Part shown: piece by piece, positions 6,026 to 14,288 of the stretch
Numbering within the stretch: the stretch's first letter is position 1
Layout of the letters: each line of letters begins with the position of its first letter
NCBI GenBank assembly: GCA_964643355.1
Contig: CAZXPW010000009.1
Coordinates: forward strand, 1 to 64,000
Direction: 5' to 3'
DNA: 64,000 nucleotides
DNA from: FEN-1350 sp964643355
Lineage (GTDB): Bacteria; Planctomycetota; Phycisphaerae; Sedimentisphaerales; Anaerohalosphaeraceae
Program-made: the position numbers and the translations under genes
Notes under the pieces: generated by a model
The model's database searches: none
The model's input: only the letters and a program-made list of their open reading frames with translations
Told to the model about the DNA's origin: nothing

Positions 6026-8215
6026 TCAGGGCCGTCCGGGCAGAACGATGTAGCATAGCTCCGAACCGCCGAGCGGCACGCTTACGCCGCTCGGAACGCG
6101 TTCCAGCGTCAGCTCCCGCTCTTCCTGCGGGTGTTCGAAGGAGCGGACGACCGCCCGCGTGTCCGTCAGGCCCTCCACCACCACGGAGGCGGAGACTTTC
6201 TTTTCGTTGGCACAGGCAAGGAGCACGCCGTTTCCCAAATCGAACCGCTTAACGGTCAGCCCCTCCCGCTGCGGGATGTCGCGCAGGCCCACGGTATCCC
6301 TGAAGGTGCCGTGGCCGTACTGATCGAGCCATGCCTTTCGGATGGCGACGACGCGCTTGAGCCTGTCCAGCTGCTCGGCGTCCCAACGGAAGGTGTTATC
6401 CTCCTCCAGATCGTACACCCAGAAATACGAGCCGACGCAGAACGCGCGATACAGCAGGAATGTGCTCTTGCGCGCCATGTGCGCCGGACGCATGGCGGAA
6501 TGGGAGGCGGGGCACATCATATCCACCAGCACATCGTCCGGGAAGGTGTACTTGAACAGTTCGGGGTACGCGCCGTTGAAGAACATGGTGGAAATGAGCT
6601 GTCCCGACGCTCCGCGCGCGTGGATGTCGCTTGCGCCTTCAAACATCAGCGCCACGCCGTCCTGCGCATAGGTATCGCGCATCCGGGTCAGCATGGTTTC
6701 GTAACCCGCGTTCCAGCCGCCCCGGTTTTCGCCGTGTTCGTGGGTCTCATTGTAGCACAGCAGGCCCTTCGCCATGCCCAGCTGATCCAGGTACATGCTG
6801 TCCGCGCCGATGGTGTTCGTCAGGTAATCGACGGTCTGCGTCATCCGCTCCCTCCAGGGGACGGAGTTGGGGCACATGCAGGCAAAGGTCAGGTTGCCCG
6901 CGCCGTACTTTTCCGTTTCGATGGTGCCGTCCGCGTGGGCGGCCGCGCCGTTTTCGTACAGCTCCCGCAGGTCCTCATACTTGGTGTTGCAGAGGCGCAC
7001 GTTGATGTAAAACGACACGTGCCCGCCGCGGTCGCGCACGGTTTTCAGCGCGTCCTTGAGTTCCTGCTCCGTGCCCAGGTCGGGATCGGGCGTGTAGCGG
7101 GGGAAGCCGTCGTCAAACCCGTCCTGATTCCAGCCGGACAGCAGCAGGTGGTTCATGCCGAAGCTCTGCGCCATGTCGTACAGCGCGGGAATATCCCGGA
7201 AGCGATGCACGATGAATCCGCGCTGGTATTTAAAATCGTAATGCGCCACCAGCCCCGGGCTTTTCATAAACCAGTCCGGCCTGTGCCGGCGTTTCAGTTC
7301 GGGCTTGTGGACCGATTCGCGCCATGCGCGGTAATCGTCCGCGCCCTTGTGCCAGTCCCCCTCATAGAGCATCAGCACGCTTTCTTCGCTTTCCCAAACC
7401 CCCTTGTTCAGGCAGGGCACATGCGCGATGGAAAGCGAAACGCCGGGGCGCTCCGGGCCGTAGGTGCCCGCCCGCAGCGCTTTGAGCTTCAAGGCGTCGT
7501 TACGGCAGGTGAGGTATACGCTCATGTCCAGCTCGGGATTGGAAAGCACGGTGTACAGCATCGAACAGGGGCCGGAATACATGCACTCGCGCTCATAGCA
7601 GCCCGTATCCCCGTTATATTGGCCAAACGGCCCGCCCAGGGTAAAATCGTACTGGTACTCCTGCCACTTCCAGGAGATAACGGAGGGCTTGCGGGACAGG
7701 GTCTCGGTGGGGTTTAGGCACCTGTCGCCCGAATGGACGGGCATGTAAAGCGTGTCGTTCGTCCAGTCGTCCGAAAGCCAGATCCCGTTCAGGTATGGGA
7801 AGTACGCCTTTTCCACCATGGTGTCCAGGCCGCTGTCCAGCGTAAGCTGCCAGTGCAGCTTTTCTTCGCCGGCCGGCAGCCACAGCGTCCAAACGGCCTT
7901 GATCTCCGCGCGCGCCCCCGTTTTCATATCCACCAGCGCGGGACAGGAAACGATCGCCCTGCTCTCCTTCTCCTCCTGCCGGATGGCGATGTCGGGTTTG
8001 AGCGTTGCGTCGTTGAGCATCTCCATGTATTTGGCGGGGCGTAAAAAACGTCCGTCCGACAGCTGAAGCTTGAGCGGCGACGCTTCGAAGACGAGGTTGT
8101 TCTTCAGGATGTTTTCCTTTTTGCTCTCCAGCACCAATTCCAGCGGTTCGCCGCTGAGCGCGTCCAGCGCGGCGGAAACGATGCCGTTGGTCAGGTGCAG
8201 CCTTGAATGATACAT
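6026..8215 (-). CDS. DUF6259-type TIM-barrel glycosidase-like protein
   Basis: The start at 8215 gives 729 residues and is supported by GGGAGG seven bases upstream; a longer frame to 8281 lacks this. The N-terminal third looks like a beta-sandwich. A barrel-like part follows, with HLLLSGWNQDGFDDG, GGHVSFYINVRL, GADSMYLDQLG and VALMFEGASD. These acidic motifs at strand ends resemble the clan-D glycoside hydrolases, especially the DUF6259 family of alpha-galactosidase-like proteins. I infer hydrolysis of an alpha-linked sugar. There is no signal peptide, so it should act in the cytoplasm on imported oligosaccharide. It stands alone on the minus strand between marR and the Lrp gene. The exact substrate is unknown. 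Confidence 0.7.
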   Translation of the reverse strand: MYHSRLHLTNGIVSAALDALSGEPLELVLESKKENILKNNLVFEASPLKLQLSDGRFLRPAKYMEMLNDATLKPDIAIRQEEKESRAIVSCPALVDMKTGARAEIKAVWTLWLPAGEEKLHWQLTLDSGLDTMVEKAYFPYLNGIWLSDDWTNDTLYMPVHSGDRCLNPTETLSRKPSVISWKWQEYQYDFTLGGPFGQYNGDTGCYERECMYSGPCSMLYTVLSNPELDMSVYLTCRNDALKLKALRAGTYGPERPGVSLSIAHVPCLNKGVWESEESVLMLYEGDWHKGADDYRAWRESVHKPELKRRHRPDWFMKSPGLVAHYDFKYQRGFIVHRFRDIPALYDMAQSFGMNHLLLSGWNQDGFDDGFPRYTPDPDLGTEQELKDALKTVRDRGGHVSFYINVRLCNTKYEDLRELYENGAAAHADGTIETEKYGAGNLTFACMCPNSVPWRERMTQTVDYLTNTIGADSMYLDQLGMAKGLLCYNETHEHGENRGGWNAGYETMLTRMRDTYAQDGVALMFEGASDIHARGASGQLISTMFFNGAYPELFKYTFPDDVLVDMMCPASHSAMRPAHMARKSTFLLYRAFCVGSYFWVYDLEEDNTFRWDAEQLDRLKRVVAIRKAWLDQYGHGTFRDTVGLRDIPQREGLTVKRFDLGNGVLLACANEKKVSASVVVEGLTDTRAVVRSFEHPQEERELTLERVPSGVSVPLGGSELCYIVLPGRP

Positions 8216-8443
8216 TCCATAGCCTCCCAGCGATTTATTACTTTTCCGTTTAGTGTTGATTTTATAATAGTTTAATCCCAAAAGCTTTGGAAGGTCAAGC
8301 TATTTGTCGGTATGCCAAGAAAAACGGGGCGGCTTTCCACAGCGAAAGCATAACCCTATTTTTCTTAAAATTCTGTCGTTTTTTTCAGAATCATATACGG
8401 TCTTTTAAGCGTATGGTAAAATGGCTTGAGAGGAGGGGTGCCA

Positions 8444-8884
8444 ATGGACGCAATCGATCAGGCTATTCTTGCCGAACTCAAAAAAAGAGGCAGAGCTTCC
8501 GCTTCCGAAATCAGCAAAAAGGTGAACCTGTCCGTGCCTGCCGTGGCCGAACGGATCCGGAAGCTGGAGCAGGCGGAAATTATCCGACAGTACACGGTCA
8601 GAATCAACCGCGACAAAACCGGCAAGGGCCTTTTGGCGTTTATCTTCGTCAACATTGAGGGGACGGAAAACATCGATCCTTTCAGAAGCGCGATCGTACG
8701 GTGCGACTGCGTACTGGAATGCCACCACGTGGCGGGCGCGTACGATTATCTGCTGAAGGTCGCCGTGGAGGACACGCGAGCGCTGGAAAATTTCTTATCC
8801 AGGACGCTCAAAAAGATCGAAGGCGTTTCCGGCTCCAATACCGTCGTTGCGCTTGCGACACTCAAGGAAGAAATCAACGTCTAG
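8444..8884 (+). CDS. Lrp/AsnC-family transcriptional regulator
   Basis: This encodes 146 residues from the ATG at 8444, which has AGGAGG eight bases upstream. An N-terminal helix-turn-helix (DQAILAELKKRGRASASEI, then VNLSVPAVAERIRKLE) is followed by a RAM ligand-binding domain with the typical VLECHHVAGAYDYLLKV stretch. Lrp-type proteins sense amino acids. The gene sits 12 bases before a LysE-family exporter gene on the same strand, so I infer that it senses the amino acid that the exporter removes and controls this operon. Confidence 0.9.
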   Translation: MDAIDQAILAELKKRGRASASEISKKVNLSVPAVAERIRKLEQAEIIRQYTVRINRDKTGKGLLAFIFVNIEGTENIDPFRSAIVRCDCVLECHHVAGAYDYLLKVAVEDTRALENFLSRTLKKIEGVSGSNTVVALATLKEEINV

Positions 8885-8896
8885 AAAGGCCGCGCC

Positions 8897-9637
8897 ATGA
8901 TCGTCAAAGGTTTGAAATTCGGGATGCTTCTGCAGTTTGCCGTCGGACCCATGTGCGTGATGGTGTTCAATACTTCCACGACCTACGGCCTGCTGTCCGC
9001 CCTTTATCTCGTCGCATCCATCGCCCTGATCGACGCGCTGTACATCGCGCTGTCCAGCGCGGGCGTCGCCGCCGTTATCAACAGGGCCAAAGTAAGGTCG
9101 GCCGTTAAGCTGCTGGGATGCCTGGCGCTGGTTTTGTTCGGCGCCAACATCATTTCCGGCGCGTTCAACCTGTCCTTTCTGCCCGAAATCGCGCTGTTTT
9201 CGAACGCCTCGAGCAAGAATCTCTTTATTCAGGGCCTATTGCTGACGGCGTCCAATCCCTTGACGATCGTTTTCTGGAGCGGCATGTTCTCCGCGCAGAC
9301 GATCGAAAACAACTGGAGCAAACGGCAGCTTTTTTTCTTTGCCACCGGCTGCGTGATGGCGACGATCCTTTTCCTGACGGTGATCGCCGTTCTGGGAAGC
9401 ACGCTGGGCGGGTTTTTGCCGCAGGTCGTGATACGGTACCTGAACGTGGCCGTCGGAATCGTATTGATCTTCTTCGGCATCAGGATGCTGTTTAAAAAGG
9501 ACAAGGCCGGGCAGCCCGCCGGGGAAGGCGCACGACCCAAAGAGGGTGAAGCGCTTCGCTTGGCGAAACTCCATGCAGGGGAACCGACGGCCGCGCCGCC
9601 GGACGCGGGTACGGCGGACCGTTTCACCGACCGATGA
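8897..9637 (+). CDS. LysE/RhtB-family amino-acid exporter
   Basis: The protein has 246 residues with about six membrane segments. The first contains LLQFAVGPMCVMVFNTS, the family's N-terminal signature, and the middle has LLTASNPLTIVFWSGMF, with the conserved NP.T motif. The family exports amino acids such as lysine, arginine or threonine; the substrate here is not determinable. The last 35 residues form a hydrophilic Ala/Gly/Glu tail of no clear role. The gene is translationally close to the Lrp gene (12 bases), with which it likely forms an operon, and 40 bases before a DNA glycosylase gene. Confidence 0.85.
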   Translation: MIVKGLKFGMLLQFAVGPMCVMVFNTSTTYGLLSALYLVASIALIDALYIALSSAGVAAVINRAKVRSAVKLLGCLALVLFGANIISGAFNLSFLPEIALFSNASSKNLFIQGLLLTASNPLTIVFWSGMFSAQTIENNWSKRQLFFFATGCVMATILFLTVIAVLGSTLGGFLPQVVIRYLNVAVGIVLIFFGIRMLFKKDKAGQPAGEGARPKEGEALRLAKLHAGEPTAAPPDAGTADRFTDR

Positions 9638-9677
9638 GCCCAGCGAAAAACAGAGCCAGGAAAAGGGGGCGGTCACC

Positions 9678-10505
9678 ATGCTGGAATTACCGGAAGCGAT
9701 CAGCATTGCAAAACAACTGAACGAGCTTGCAGGCAAAAGGATAAAGCGCATCCATCCGCCCACGAAGGCGCACAAGTTCTGCTGGTATTCCGGCGAACCG
9801 GCGGAATACGACGCGAAAACACGCGGTGCCGCCTTTAAAGCTGCGGAAGGGTTCGGCATGTTCGTGGATATGGCGTTCGACAACGGCGCGCACCTGTGCA
9901 TCAGCGACGGCATCAACGTGCGGTTGACGGAATACGCGAAAGCCCCCGCAAGCTATCAGCTGCTTGCGGAGTTTGACGACGGCGCGGCGCTGGTTTTCAC
10001 CGTTTCCATGTACGGAAGCATTTTCCTGTATCGCGGCGATTTCGACAACGTATACTACCAGAAAAGCAGGGCGGCGATTTCGCCGTTTTCGGATCCGTTC
10101 GGACCGTATTATCGCCGATTGATCGCGCAATGCAAGCCCACCCTCAGCGTAAAGGCGTTTCTCGCTACGGAGCAGCGCTTTCCCGGCATCGGCAACGGCG
10201 TATTGCAGGATATTCTTTTCGAGGCCGGCCTTCATCCCAAGCGGAAGATCGGCACGCTCGGCACCGCGGAGCGGGAACGCCTTCTCGACCGCATCCCGGC
10301 GGTTCTGCGCGCGATGACGGAGCTGGGAGGACGGGATACGGAAAAAGACCTGTACGGCAACCCGGGCGGATACCGAACGCAGATGTCCCGAAACGCGTTG
10401 GCCTCCGGTTGTCCCCGCTGCGGCGGGAAAATCGTCCGGGAAGCCTACCTGGGCGGGGCCGTTTATTACTGTCCCCTGTGCCAGCCGTTGAACGCGGAGC
10501 CTTGA
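9678..10505 (+). CDS. Fpg/Nei-like DNA glycosylase family protein (catalytic proline replaced)
   Basis: The start at 9678 gives 275 residues and follows GGGGG by eight bases. The protein has the Fpg/Nei layout: an N-terminal beta-sandwich, a helix-two-turn-helix part (TEQRFPGIGNGVLQDILFEA), and a C-terminal zinc finger with CPRCGGK and CPLCQP. Such enzymes remove oxidised bases and nick DNA. The usual N-terminus is M-PELPE, where proline 2 is the Schiff-base nucleophile. Here it reads MLELPEA, so the proline is leucine while the glutamate at position 3 is kept. I recall clostridial relatives with MIELPEA starts, so this may be a distinct subfamily with altered chemistry. It could still bind lesions. 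It is probably co-transcribed with lysE, though unrelated in function. Confidence 0.75.
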   Translation: MLELPEAISIAKQLNELAGKRIKRIHPPTKAHKFCWYSGEPAEYDAKTRGAAFKAAEGFGMFVDMAFDNGAHLCISDGINVRLTEYAKAPASYQLLAEFDDGAALVFTVSMYGSIFLYRGDFDNVYYQKSRAAISPFSDPFGPYYRRLIAQCKPTLSVKAFLATEQRFPGIGNGVLQDILFEAGLHPKRKIGTLGTAERERLLDRIPAVLRAMTELGGRDTEKDLYGNPGGYRTQMSRNALASGCPRCGGKIVREAYLGGAVYYCPLCQPLNAEP

Positions 10506-10517
10506 AGCCCGGCAGGA

Positions 10518-10546
10518 AAAGCGCCCATCGGTACGATGGGCGCTTT
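10518..10546. terminator. Terminator after the Nei-like gene
   Basis: AAAGCGCCCATCG pairs perfectly with CGATGGGCGCTTT around a 3-nt loop (GTA). The same hairpin core recurs at 10708-10732. It lies 12 bases past the stop of the glycosylase gene. The short T-run on both strands would allow bidirectional use. Confidence 0.8.
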
Positions 10547-10582
10547 GAACGTTAACAAACCTCTCGCAAGCACCCAAGCGCA

Positions 10583-10706
10583 GCTTGCTCAAAAAGGTCC
10601 AGATGCTAGGAAGCAAGGGTGGCAAGGGGTTGAGCTTACCCGTTTGTAAGTGATACCCCTTGCCATCCCGCAGCTGACAACGCAGATGGGCCTTTTTCAG
10701 TAAGCT
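10583..10706. repeat. Nested 124-nt imperfect palindrome between two identical terminators
   Basis: The outer arms AGCTTGCTCAAAAAGGTCCA and TGGGCCTTTTTCAGTAAGCT are complementary apart from wobble and single mismatches. Inside, GGCAAGGGGT (10621-10630) pairs perfectly with ACCCCTTGCC (10655-10664), and within that CTTAC pairs with GTAAG. The whole could form one long interrupted stem as RNA or a cruciform as DNA. No coding potential is seen. It may be a small mobile or REP-like element, or a structured RNA; copy number elsewhere in the genome would decide. Confidence 0.6.
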
Positions 10707-10707
10707 G

Positions 10708-10732
10708 AGCGCCCATCGGTACGATGGGCGCT
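10708..10732. terminator. Terminator of the anti-sigma gene
   Basis: AGCGCCCATCG pairs with CGATGGGCGCT around GTA. The core hairpin is identical to the one at 10518-10546. It lies 24 bases past the stop of the minus-strand gene at 10756. Confidence 0.75.
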
Positions 10733-10755
10733 TTGAGCGATACGGTTGCCGGGCC

Positions 10756-11970
10756 TTATTCCGTCGGCGACAGCGCAATGACAAGCGGCTGCGCGCCGTC
10801 GCCCGCATCCCCTTCCCAATCGATGAAAACCTGCACTTCCAGCGACTTTGGCAGCTCGCCGACGCCCATGAAAACCTCCGTAAGGGGCAGCGTCTGATCC
10901 AAGCCGAAGCCGCCTTCGCTTACGTACGCGCGCCCCTGTTCGTCATAGGCGGTCATGTTCACCCATACGTCCGCCGGATCGATCCCCGCGGGAATCTCAT
11001 CGGCGTTCCCGAGCAGATCGCGAAGCGTGGCACTTCCGTCCCCGTCCAGGGTGACGACCGCGCTCATGGTGGACACCTGCGCGGTCACGGCGTACTCCGC
11101 GCCCCCGACGGCATAGGTGCCTTGCATCGTCAGCGTCATGCCGTCGCTTCTGGGCACCGTCGCATGGATCGCGCCCACCTGTTCGCTGGCGCTCTGATCA
11201 TACAGGGTCGTTCCGTCAAAATACCAGCGCTGAACGCTTCGGTAAACGGTGCAGTTGAGCGTGATGGCATCCAGGTTTTGCAGTTCCTCCGGCAGCGGCG
11301 ATTCGAACTCCCGCATTTCCACATAACGGCCGTTTTCGTCCACGGTGGAATCACCTGCGTACGGCGGAATGTCGATTCCGTCGTCCGTCAGCACATGATC
11401 CGAAGGATAGTACTCAACGATCTGGTAGCCATACGGCGTTCCGGCTTCCATGGCGGCCTGCAGGGCCAATTGGGCATCCGTCTTTTCCTCATCCCCGGCT
11501 TCGCTCACGATCAGCGGCATGTCTTCCGCGACCTCCATGGACGAAAGCGCGTCCCCGTCCGGCGTATAGGGCTCCACCCGGGAAGGCCGGTCGACCGATA
11601 TGGCCACGTTGAGCGTCATGCCGTCGTAGAAGGCGCTGTCGAACCTCGCGTCCACGGCGCCGGTCTGCTCATCCATTACAGTCACGGGCGCGGAGGTCTC
11701 CAGCGCGGCCTGATCGGCCACTTTTTCGTATCTTTCATCCCGCTGCCCGAAGAAGGCAAACAGGTTCGTCGTCAAAGCCAGCGCAACGCCGGCGAGGGCC
11801 AGCAGCAAAACGATGGCAAACACCAGACCTACGGACAGTTTTTTCTTCACTTGCGGTTCCCCCTCTTTCTCGATCCTCCGCAGGATACGCGCGCGGCGGG
11901 AAGGATCGCAGTCCAGCGCGGACAGGCGGTGTTCCACCGCCTGACGGATTTCGTTATCGGTCATCTTCAT
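10756..11970 (-). CDS. Anti-sigma-like membrane protein (DUF4179 type) paired with ECF sigma factor 1
   Basis: The protein has 404 residues. A short cytoplasmic N-terminus (about 1-42) with DNEIRQAVEHRLSALDC and a basic RRARILRRIEK stretch could bind the sigma factor. One membrane helix at about 46-68 follows, then about 330 extracellular residues rich in Asp, Thr and beta-type sequence. That layout matches anti-sigma proteins of the DUF4179 kind. The gene overlaps the end of the sigma factor gene by 17 bases, indicating coupled translation. I infer that it holds the sigma factor inactive until an extracellular signal arrives. The signal is unknown. The extracellular part shows no recognised enzyme or binding motif. 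Confidence 0.65.
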   Translation of the reverse strand: MKMTDNEIRQAVEHRLSALDCDPSRRARILRRIEKEGEPQVKKKLSVGLVFAIVLLLALAGVALALTTNLFAFFGQRDERYEKVADQAALETSAPVTVMDEQTGAVDARFDSAFYDGMTLNVAISVDRPSRVEPYTPDGDALSSMEVAEDMPLIVSEAGDEEKTDAQLALQAAMEAGTPYGYQIVEYYPSDHVLTDDGIDIPPYAGDSTVDENGRYVEMREFESPLPEELQNLDAITLNCTVYRSVQRWYFDGTTLYDQSASEQVGAIHATVPRSDGMTLTMQGTYAVGGAEYAVTAQVSTMSAVVTLDGDGSATLRDLLGNADEIPAGIDPADVWVNMTAYDEQGRAYVSEGGFGLDQTLPLTEVFMGVGELPKSLEVQVFIDWEGDAGDGAQPLVIALSPTE

Positions 11971-12457
11971 TCCGCCGGTCCTCCCCTTCTTTTTGCAGCA
12001 TGGCGCGCGCTTTCTGCATCCGGTGAAACACGGTCGATCTGGAGATGCCCAGCACCCGTGCCGTTTCCTCCGCGGTCAGCCCCTGGCAACAGAATACCAG
12101 CACGACCTCGCGAAGCCGGGGCGGCAGCGTCAGAACGGCGCGCGTAAGGGTATCCTCCCGTGGCGTGAAAGGAACCGAGCCTTCGGGCAGTTGATCGAGC
12201 GACGCCTTTCGGTCGATATGGCGGAACCACGCGCCGCGGCGAACATCCTTGCAGGTGTTGATCGCAATGCGCATCAGCCAGGTCTTTTCCCCCGCCTCTC
12301 CGCGGAAGCGGTCGTACCCTTTCCAGGCCTTCAGAAAGGTTTCCTGCACCGCGTCCTCGGCAAGCGACCGGTCGCCCAGATAGGCGTAAGCCGTTTGGAT
12401 CAGGCTTTTCTCCCAGCGCCGCACGGCGCTTTCCAGCCAAACCGCTCGTTCGTCCAT
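11954..12457 (-). CDS. ECF-type sigma-70 factor 1
   Basis: The protein has 167 residues, the size of an extracytoplasmic-function sigma factor. Region 2 runs from about residue 17 to 85, with AYAYLGDRSLAEDAVQETFLKAW and TWLMRIAINTCKDVRR. Region 4 runs from about 105 to 160, with LPPRLREVVLVFCCQGLTAEETARVLGISRSTVFHRMQKAR. It directs RNA polymerase to a small set of promoters, probably including its own. The CGTCTAATAG motif 24 bases upstream is shared with the other two sigma genes in the window. The start has AAGG six bases upstream. The downstream overlapping gene encodes its likely anti-sigma partner. Confidence 0.88.
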   Translation of the reverse strand: MDERAVWLESAVRRWEKSLIQTAYAYLGDRSLAEDAVQETFLKAWKGYDRFRGEAGEKTWLMRIAINTCKDVRRGAWFRHIDRKASLDQLPEGSVPFTPREDTLTRAVLTLPPRLREVVLVFCCQGLTAEETARVLGISRSTVFHRMQKARAMLQKEGEDRRNEDDR

Positions 12458-12480
12458 TGCCTTTCGACCCCTCCTTTCCC

Positions 12481-12490
12481 CTATTAGACG
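12481..12490 (-). promoter_or_regulatory. Putative ECF -10 element upstream of sigma factor 1
   Basis: On the minus strand this reads CGTCTAATAG, ending 24 bases before the start codon. Nearly the same motif precedes the other two ECF genes (CGTCTAACAG at 26836-26827 and ACTCTAATAG at 50178-50169). CGTC is a common -10 core of ECF promoters. A convincing shared -35 could not be fixed by eye. Confidence 0.45.
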
Positions 12491-12556
12491 ATACGGAAGG
12501 CGAAACCGTCCGATTCCGAAACGTTCATTTAAGCACCGCCTTCAAACAGCAAAAAC

Positions 12557-12579
12557 GCGCCCATCGGATGAATGGGCGC
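12557..12579. terminator. Hairpin downstream of the secreted protein gene
   Basis: GCGCCCAT (12557-12564) pairs with ATGGGCGC (12572-12579). It is a variant of the hairpins at 10518 and 10708. A second, weaker hairpin (GGCCGGGGTTG with CAACC..CGGCC, about 12602-12635) lies nearer the stop at 12642. Together they probably end the minus-strand transcript. Confidence 0.6.
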
Positions 12580-12641
12580 CGTAGGTTCGGCCGAGCGTTT
12601 AGGCCGGGGTTGACGAACGTCCCCAACCTTCGGCCGCGCCT

Positions 12642-14261
12642 TTATTCCATGGGCAGAACGCGTACGTATCCGCCGCCGCCCTCCCAATAAAACAGGTTGA
12701 GGGCGTCCGCGCTTTCCACCTCCAGGCCAAGGCGCACGGTTTTCCCGTTTGCTTTCATCACCAGTTCGTAATCCGCGTCGTGCCAGTACCGGCGGGCCGC
12801 GTTGTTGTATTCCGTCACATACCAGGAGCCGATCGCCGTTTTCACCCCGAGGACGGGATCGGTATCGATATCGACCGTCCAGCGGTAATACAGGGGGCTG
12901 CCGTTCTCGCCCGTTTCGGGGGCTTCGCAGCGTTGGTAGATATCCTCCAGTTCCACCGTATCGGGGTCTCCGCGCTGCAACAGCGTTCCGTCGGCCTCCA
13001 GCACGCGGCCTTCCAGGCCCATGTTACCGCCCGCGTCTAGCAACCATTCGCCGGCGATTTGCGCCATCACGTCGCTGCGGATCACCTCCGCGCCGGCCTG
13101 CAGCGCGCGCAGCGGCACGAAGCCGCGGAAGGTTTGGCCGTCGATCTCGCTTTCGACGTAGGCGTAATAGGCGTTGTACACGGCCAGAACGTTTAGCTCC
13201 GTGCCCGCGGGGATTTCCTTCTGCGGATACTGGGAAACGTCGGGATCGTCCGTCAGGCCGGTGTCCTCCGCCGTGTTCAGAAGAAGCCCGGTAAAGGCGC
13301 ACACGTCGCATCCGGACGTCAGATTGGCTTTCACATAGCCGATGCGGGCGGTTCTGCTGCTGACGTTATACTCGATACAGGTCCATACGCCTTCCGCGTT
13401 TTCCGTCACGCCCAGAATCCACACCGTCTCTTTCAGGCTGACGGACGCCTTGCCGCCCGCGGCGCACCACGCGCTTTCCGACGGGGCGCTGTAAACGGCC
13501 AGCGTTCCCTCCGCCTGCCGGTCGATCACGCTGTCCTGCGCGACCAGCCTTGCGCCGATCTGGTCGGTCAGCGTATTGAGCCCGGCAACCTCGTCGACGG
13601 AACGCGGGAACAGGCTGATGTTGAAGTCCGTCAGCGTAATCTGCCCGTCGGGCGGAACCCAGGAGGCGCCGCTCAGCACATCCTCGCCCAGCACCTGATA
13701 GCACGCCTGATCCTCGCTCCAGAAAAAGGAGGTCTCGCCGACCTGTGCGGAAACCAGCCGGTACGTATCCGAGCTCAGCGCAAAGCGATACCGCTCGGTA
13801 CCGTCGCAGCAGAGCGTAAAACCGGCGCTTCCGTCGTCCAGCGGCAGCAGCGCGTCGAAGGTGTGCGCGTCGTCCTCCGGCTGCCATACGGCGGTCGTAA
13901 CGGCATAGCGGACGAACTGCGTCCGGTCGTCCTCGGCGGTAGCCGAGGTCAGCAGCACGTTATGGTATCGGCTGTGCAATACGGCCACGGCCACCGGCAG
14001 GCCGTCGACGTCCGTAAACTGGACTTCCGCCTGGTCGGACAGGCTGGTATAGTCGTCCCAGTCATGGGTGGCGGATACCGCGTCCAGCATCACCGTGTTC
14101 AGACCCCAGCTGTTCGCGGAGGCCGTGGAGCAGATCGGCAGAAGGGCGGCCAGCAACACGCAAACCGTCTGCAAAACCAGAAGCCGACGTAGGATCGCCT
14201 TTGTCCGCCTTCCTTTTGCACCTGCGGCGCGGCCTTGTACGGCTCGTTTTTGGATGGTCAT
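12642..14261 (-). CDS. Secreted protein of unknown function with an SH3-like segment
   Basis: The protein has 539 residues and starts after GGGGAGGG. A basic N-terminus and hydrophobic helix (LLVLQTVCVLLAALLPICS) form a long signal peptide or anchor, ending near ASA. Most of the rest is beta-rich. The stretch GTLAVYSAPSESAW...WILGVTENAEGVWTCIEYN...GYVKA resembles bacterial SH3 (SH3b) domains, which often bind cell wall. A second similar stretch contains LNVLAVYNAYYAYVESE...RGFVPLRAL. No catalytic motif was recognised. It lies 27 bases downstream of the AraC gene on the same strand and may be co-transcribed with it. A cell-envelope role is a guess. Confidence 0.5.
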   Translation of the reverse strand: MTIQKRAVQGRAAGAKGRRTKAILRRLLVLQTVCVLLAALLPICSTASANSWGLNTVMLDAVSATHDWDDYTSLSDQAEVQFTDVDGLPVAVAVLHSRYHNVLLTSATAEDDRTQFVRYAVTTAVWQPEDDAHTFDALLPLDDGSAGFTLCCDGTERYRFALSSDTYRLVSAQVGETSFFWSEDQACYQVLGEDVLSGASWVPPDGQITLTDFNISLFPRSVDEVAGLNTLTDQIGARLVAQDSVIDRQAEGTLAVYSAPSESAWCAAGGKASVSLKETVWILGVTENAEGVWTCIEYNVSSRTARIGYVKANLTSGCDVCAFTGLLLNTAEDTGLTDDPDVSQYPQKEIPAGTELNVLAVYNAYYAYVESEIDGQTFRGFVPLRALQAGAEVIRSDVMAQIAGEWLLDAGGNMGLEGRVLEADGTLLQRGDPDTVELEDIYQRCEAPETGENGSPLYYRWTVDIDTDPVLGVKTAIGSWYVTEYNNAARRYWHDADYELVMKANGKTVRLGLEVESADALNLFYWEGGGGYVRVLPME

Positions 14262-14288
14262 CGCATTTCCCTCCCCGATAGTCCCGTT

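Noticed and set aside
6131..7717. Long plus-strand open frame (528 codons) opposite the DUF6259 gene
   Set aside because: It is a shadow of the GC-rich coding strand. The minus-strand protein has family motifs and a strong ribosome site.
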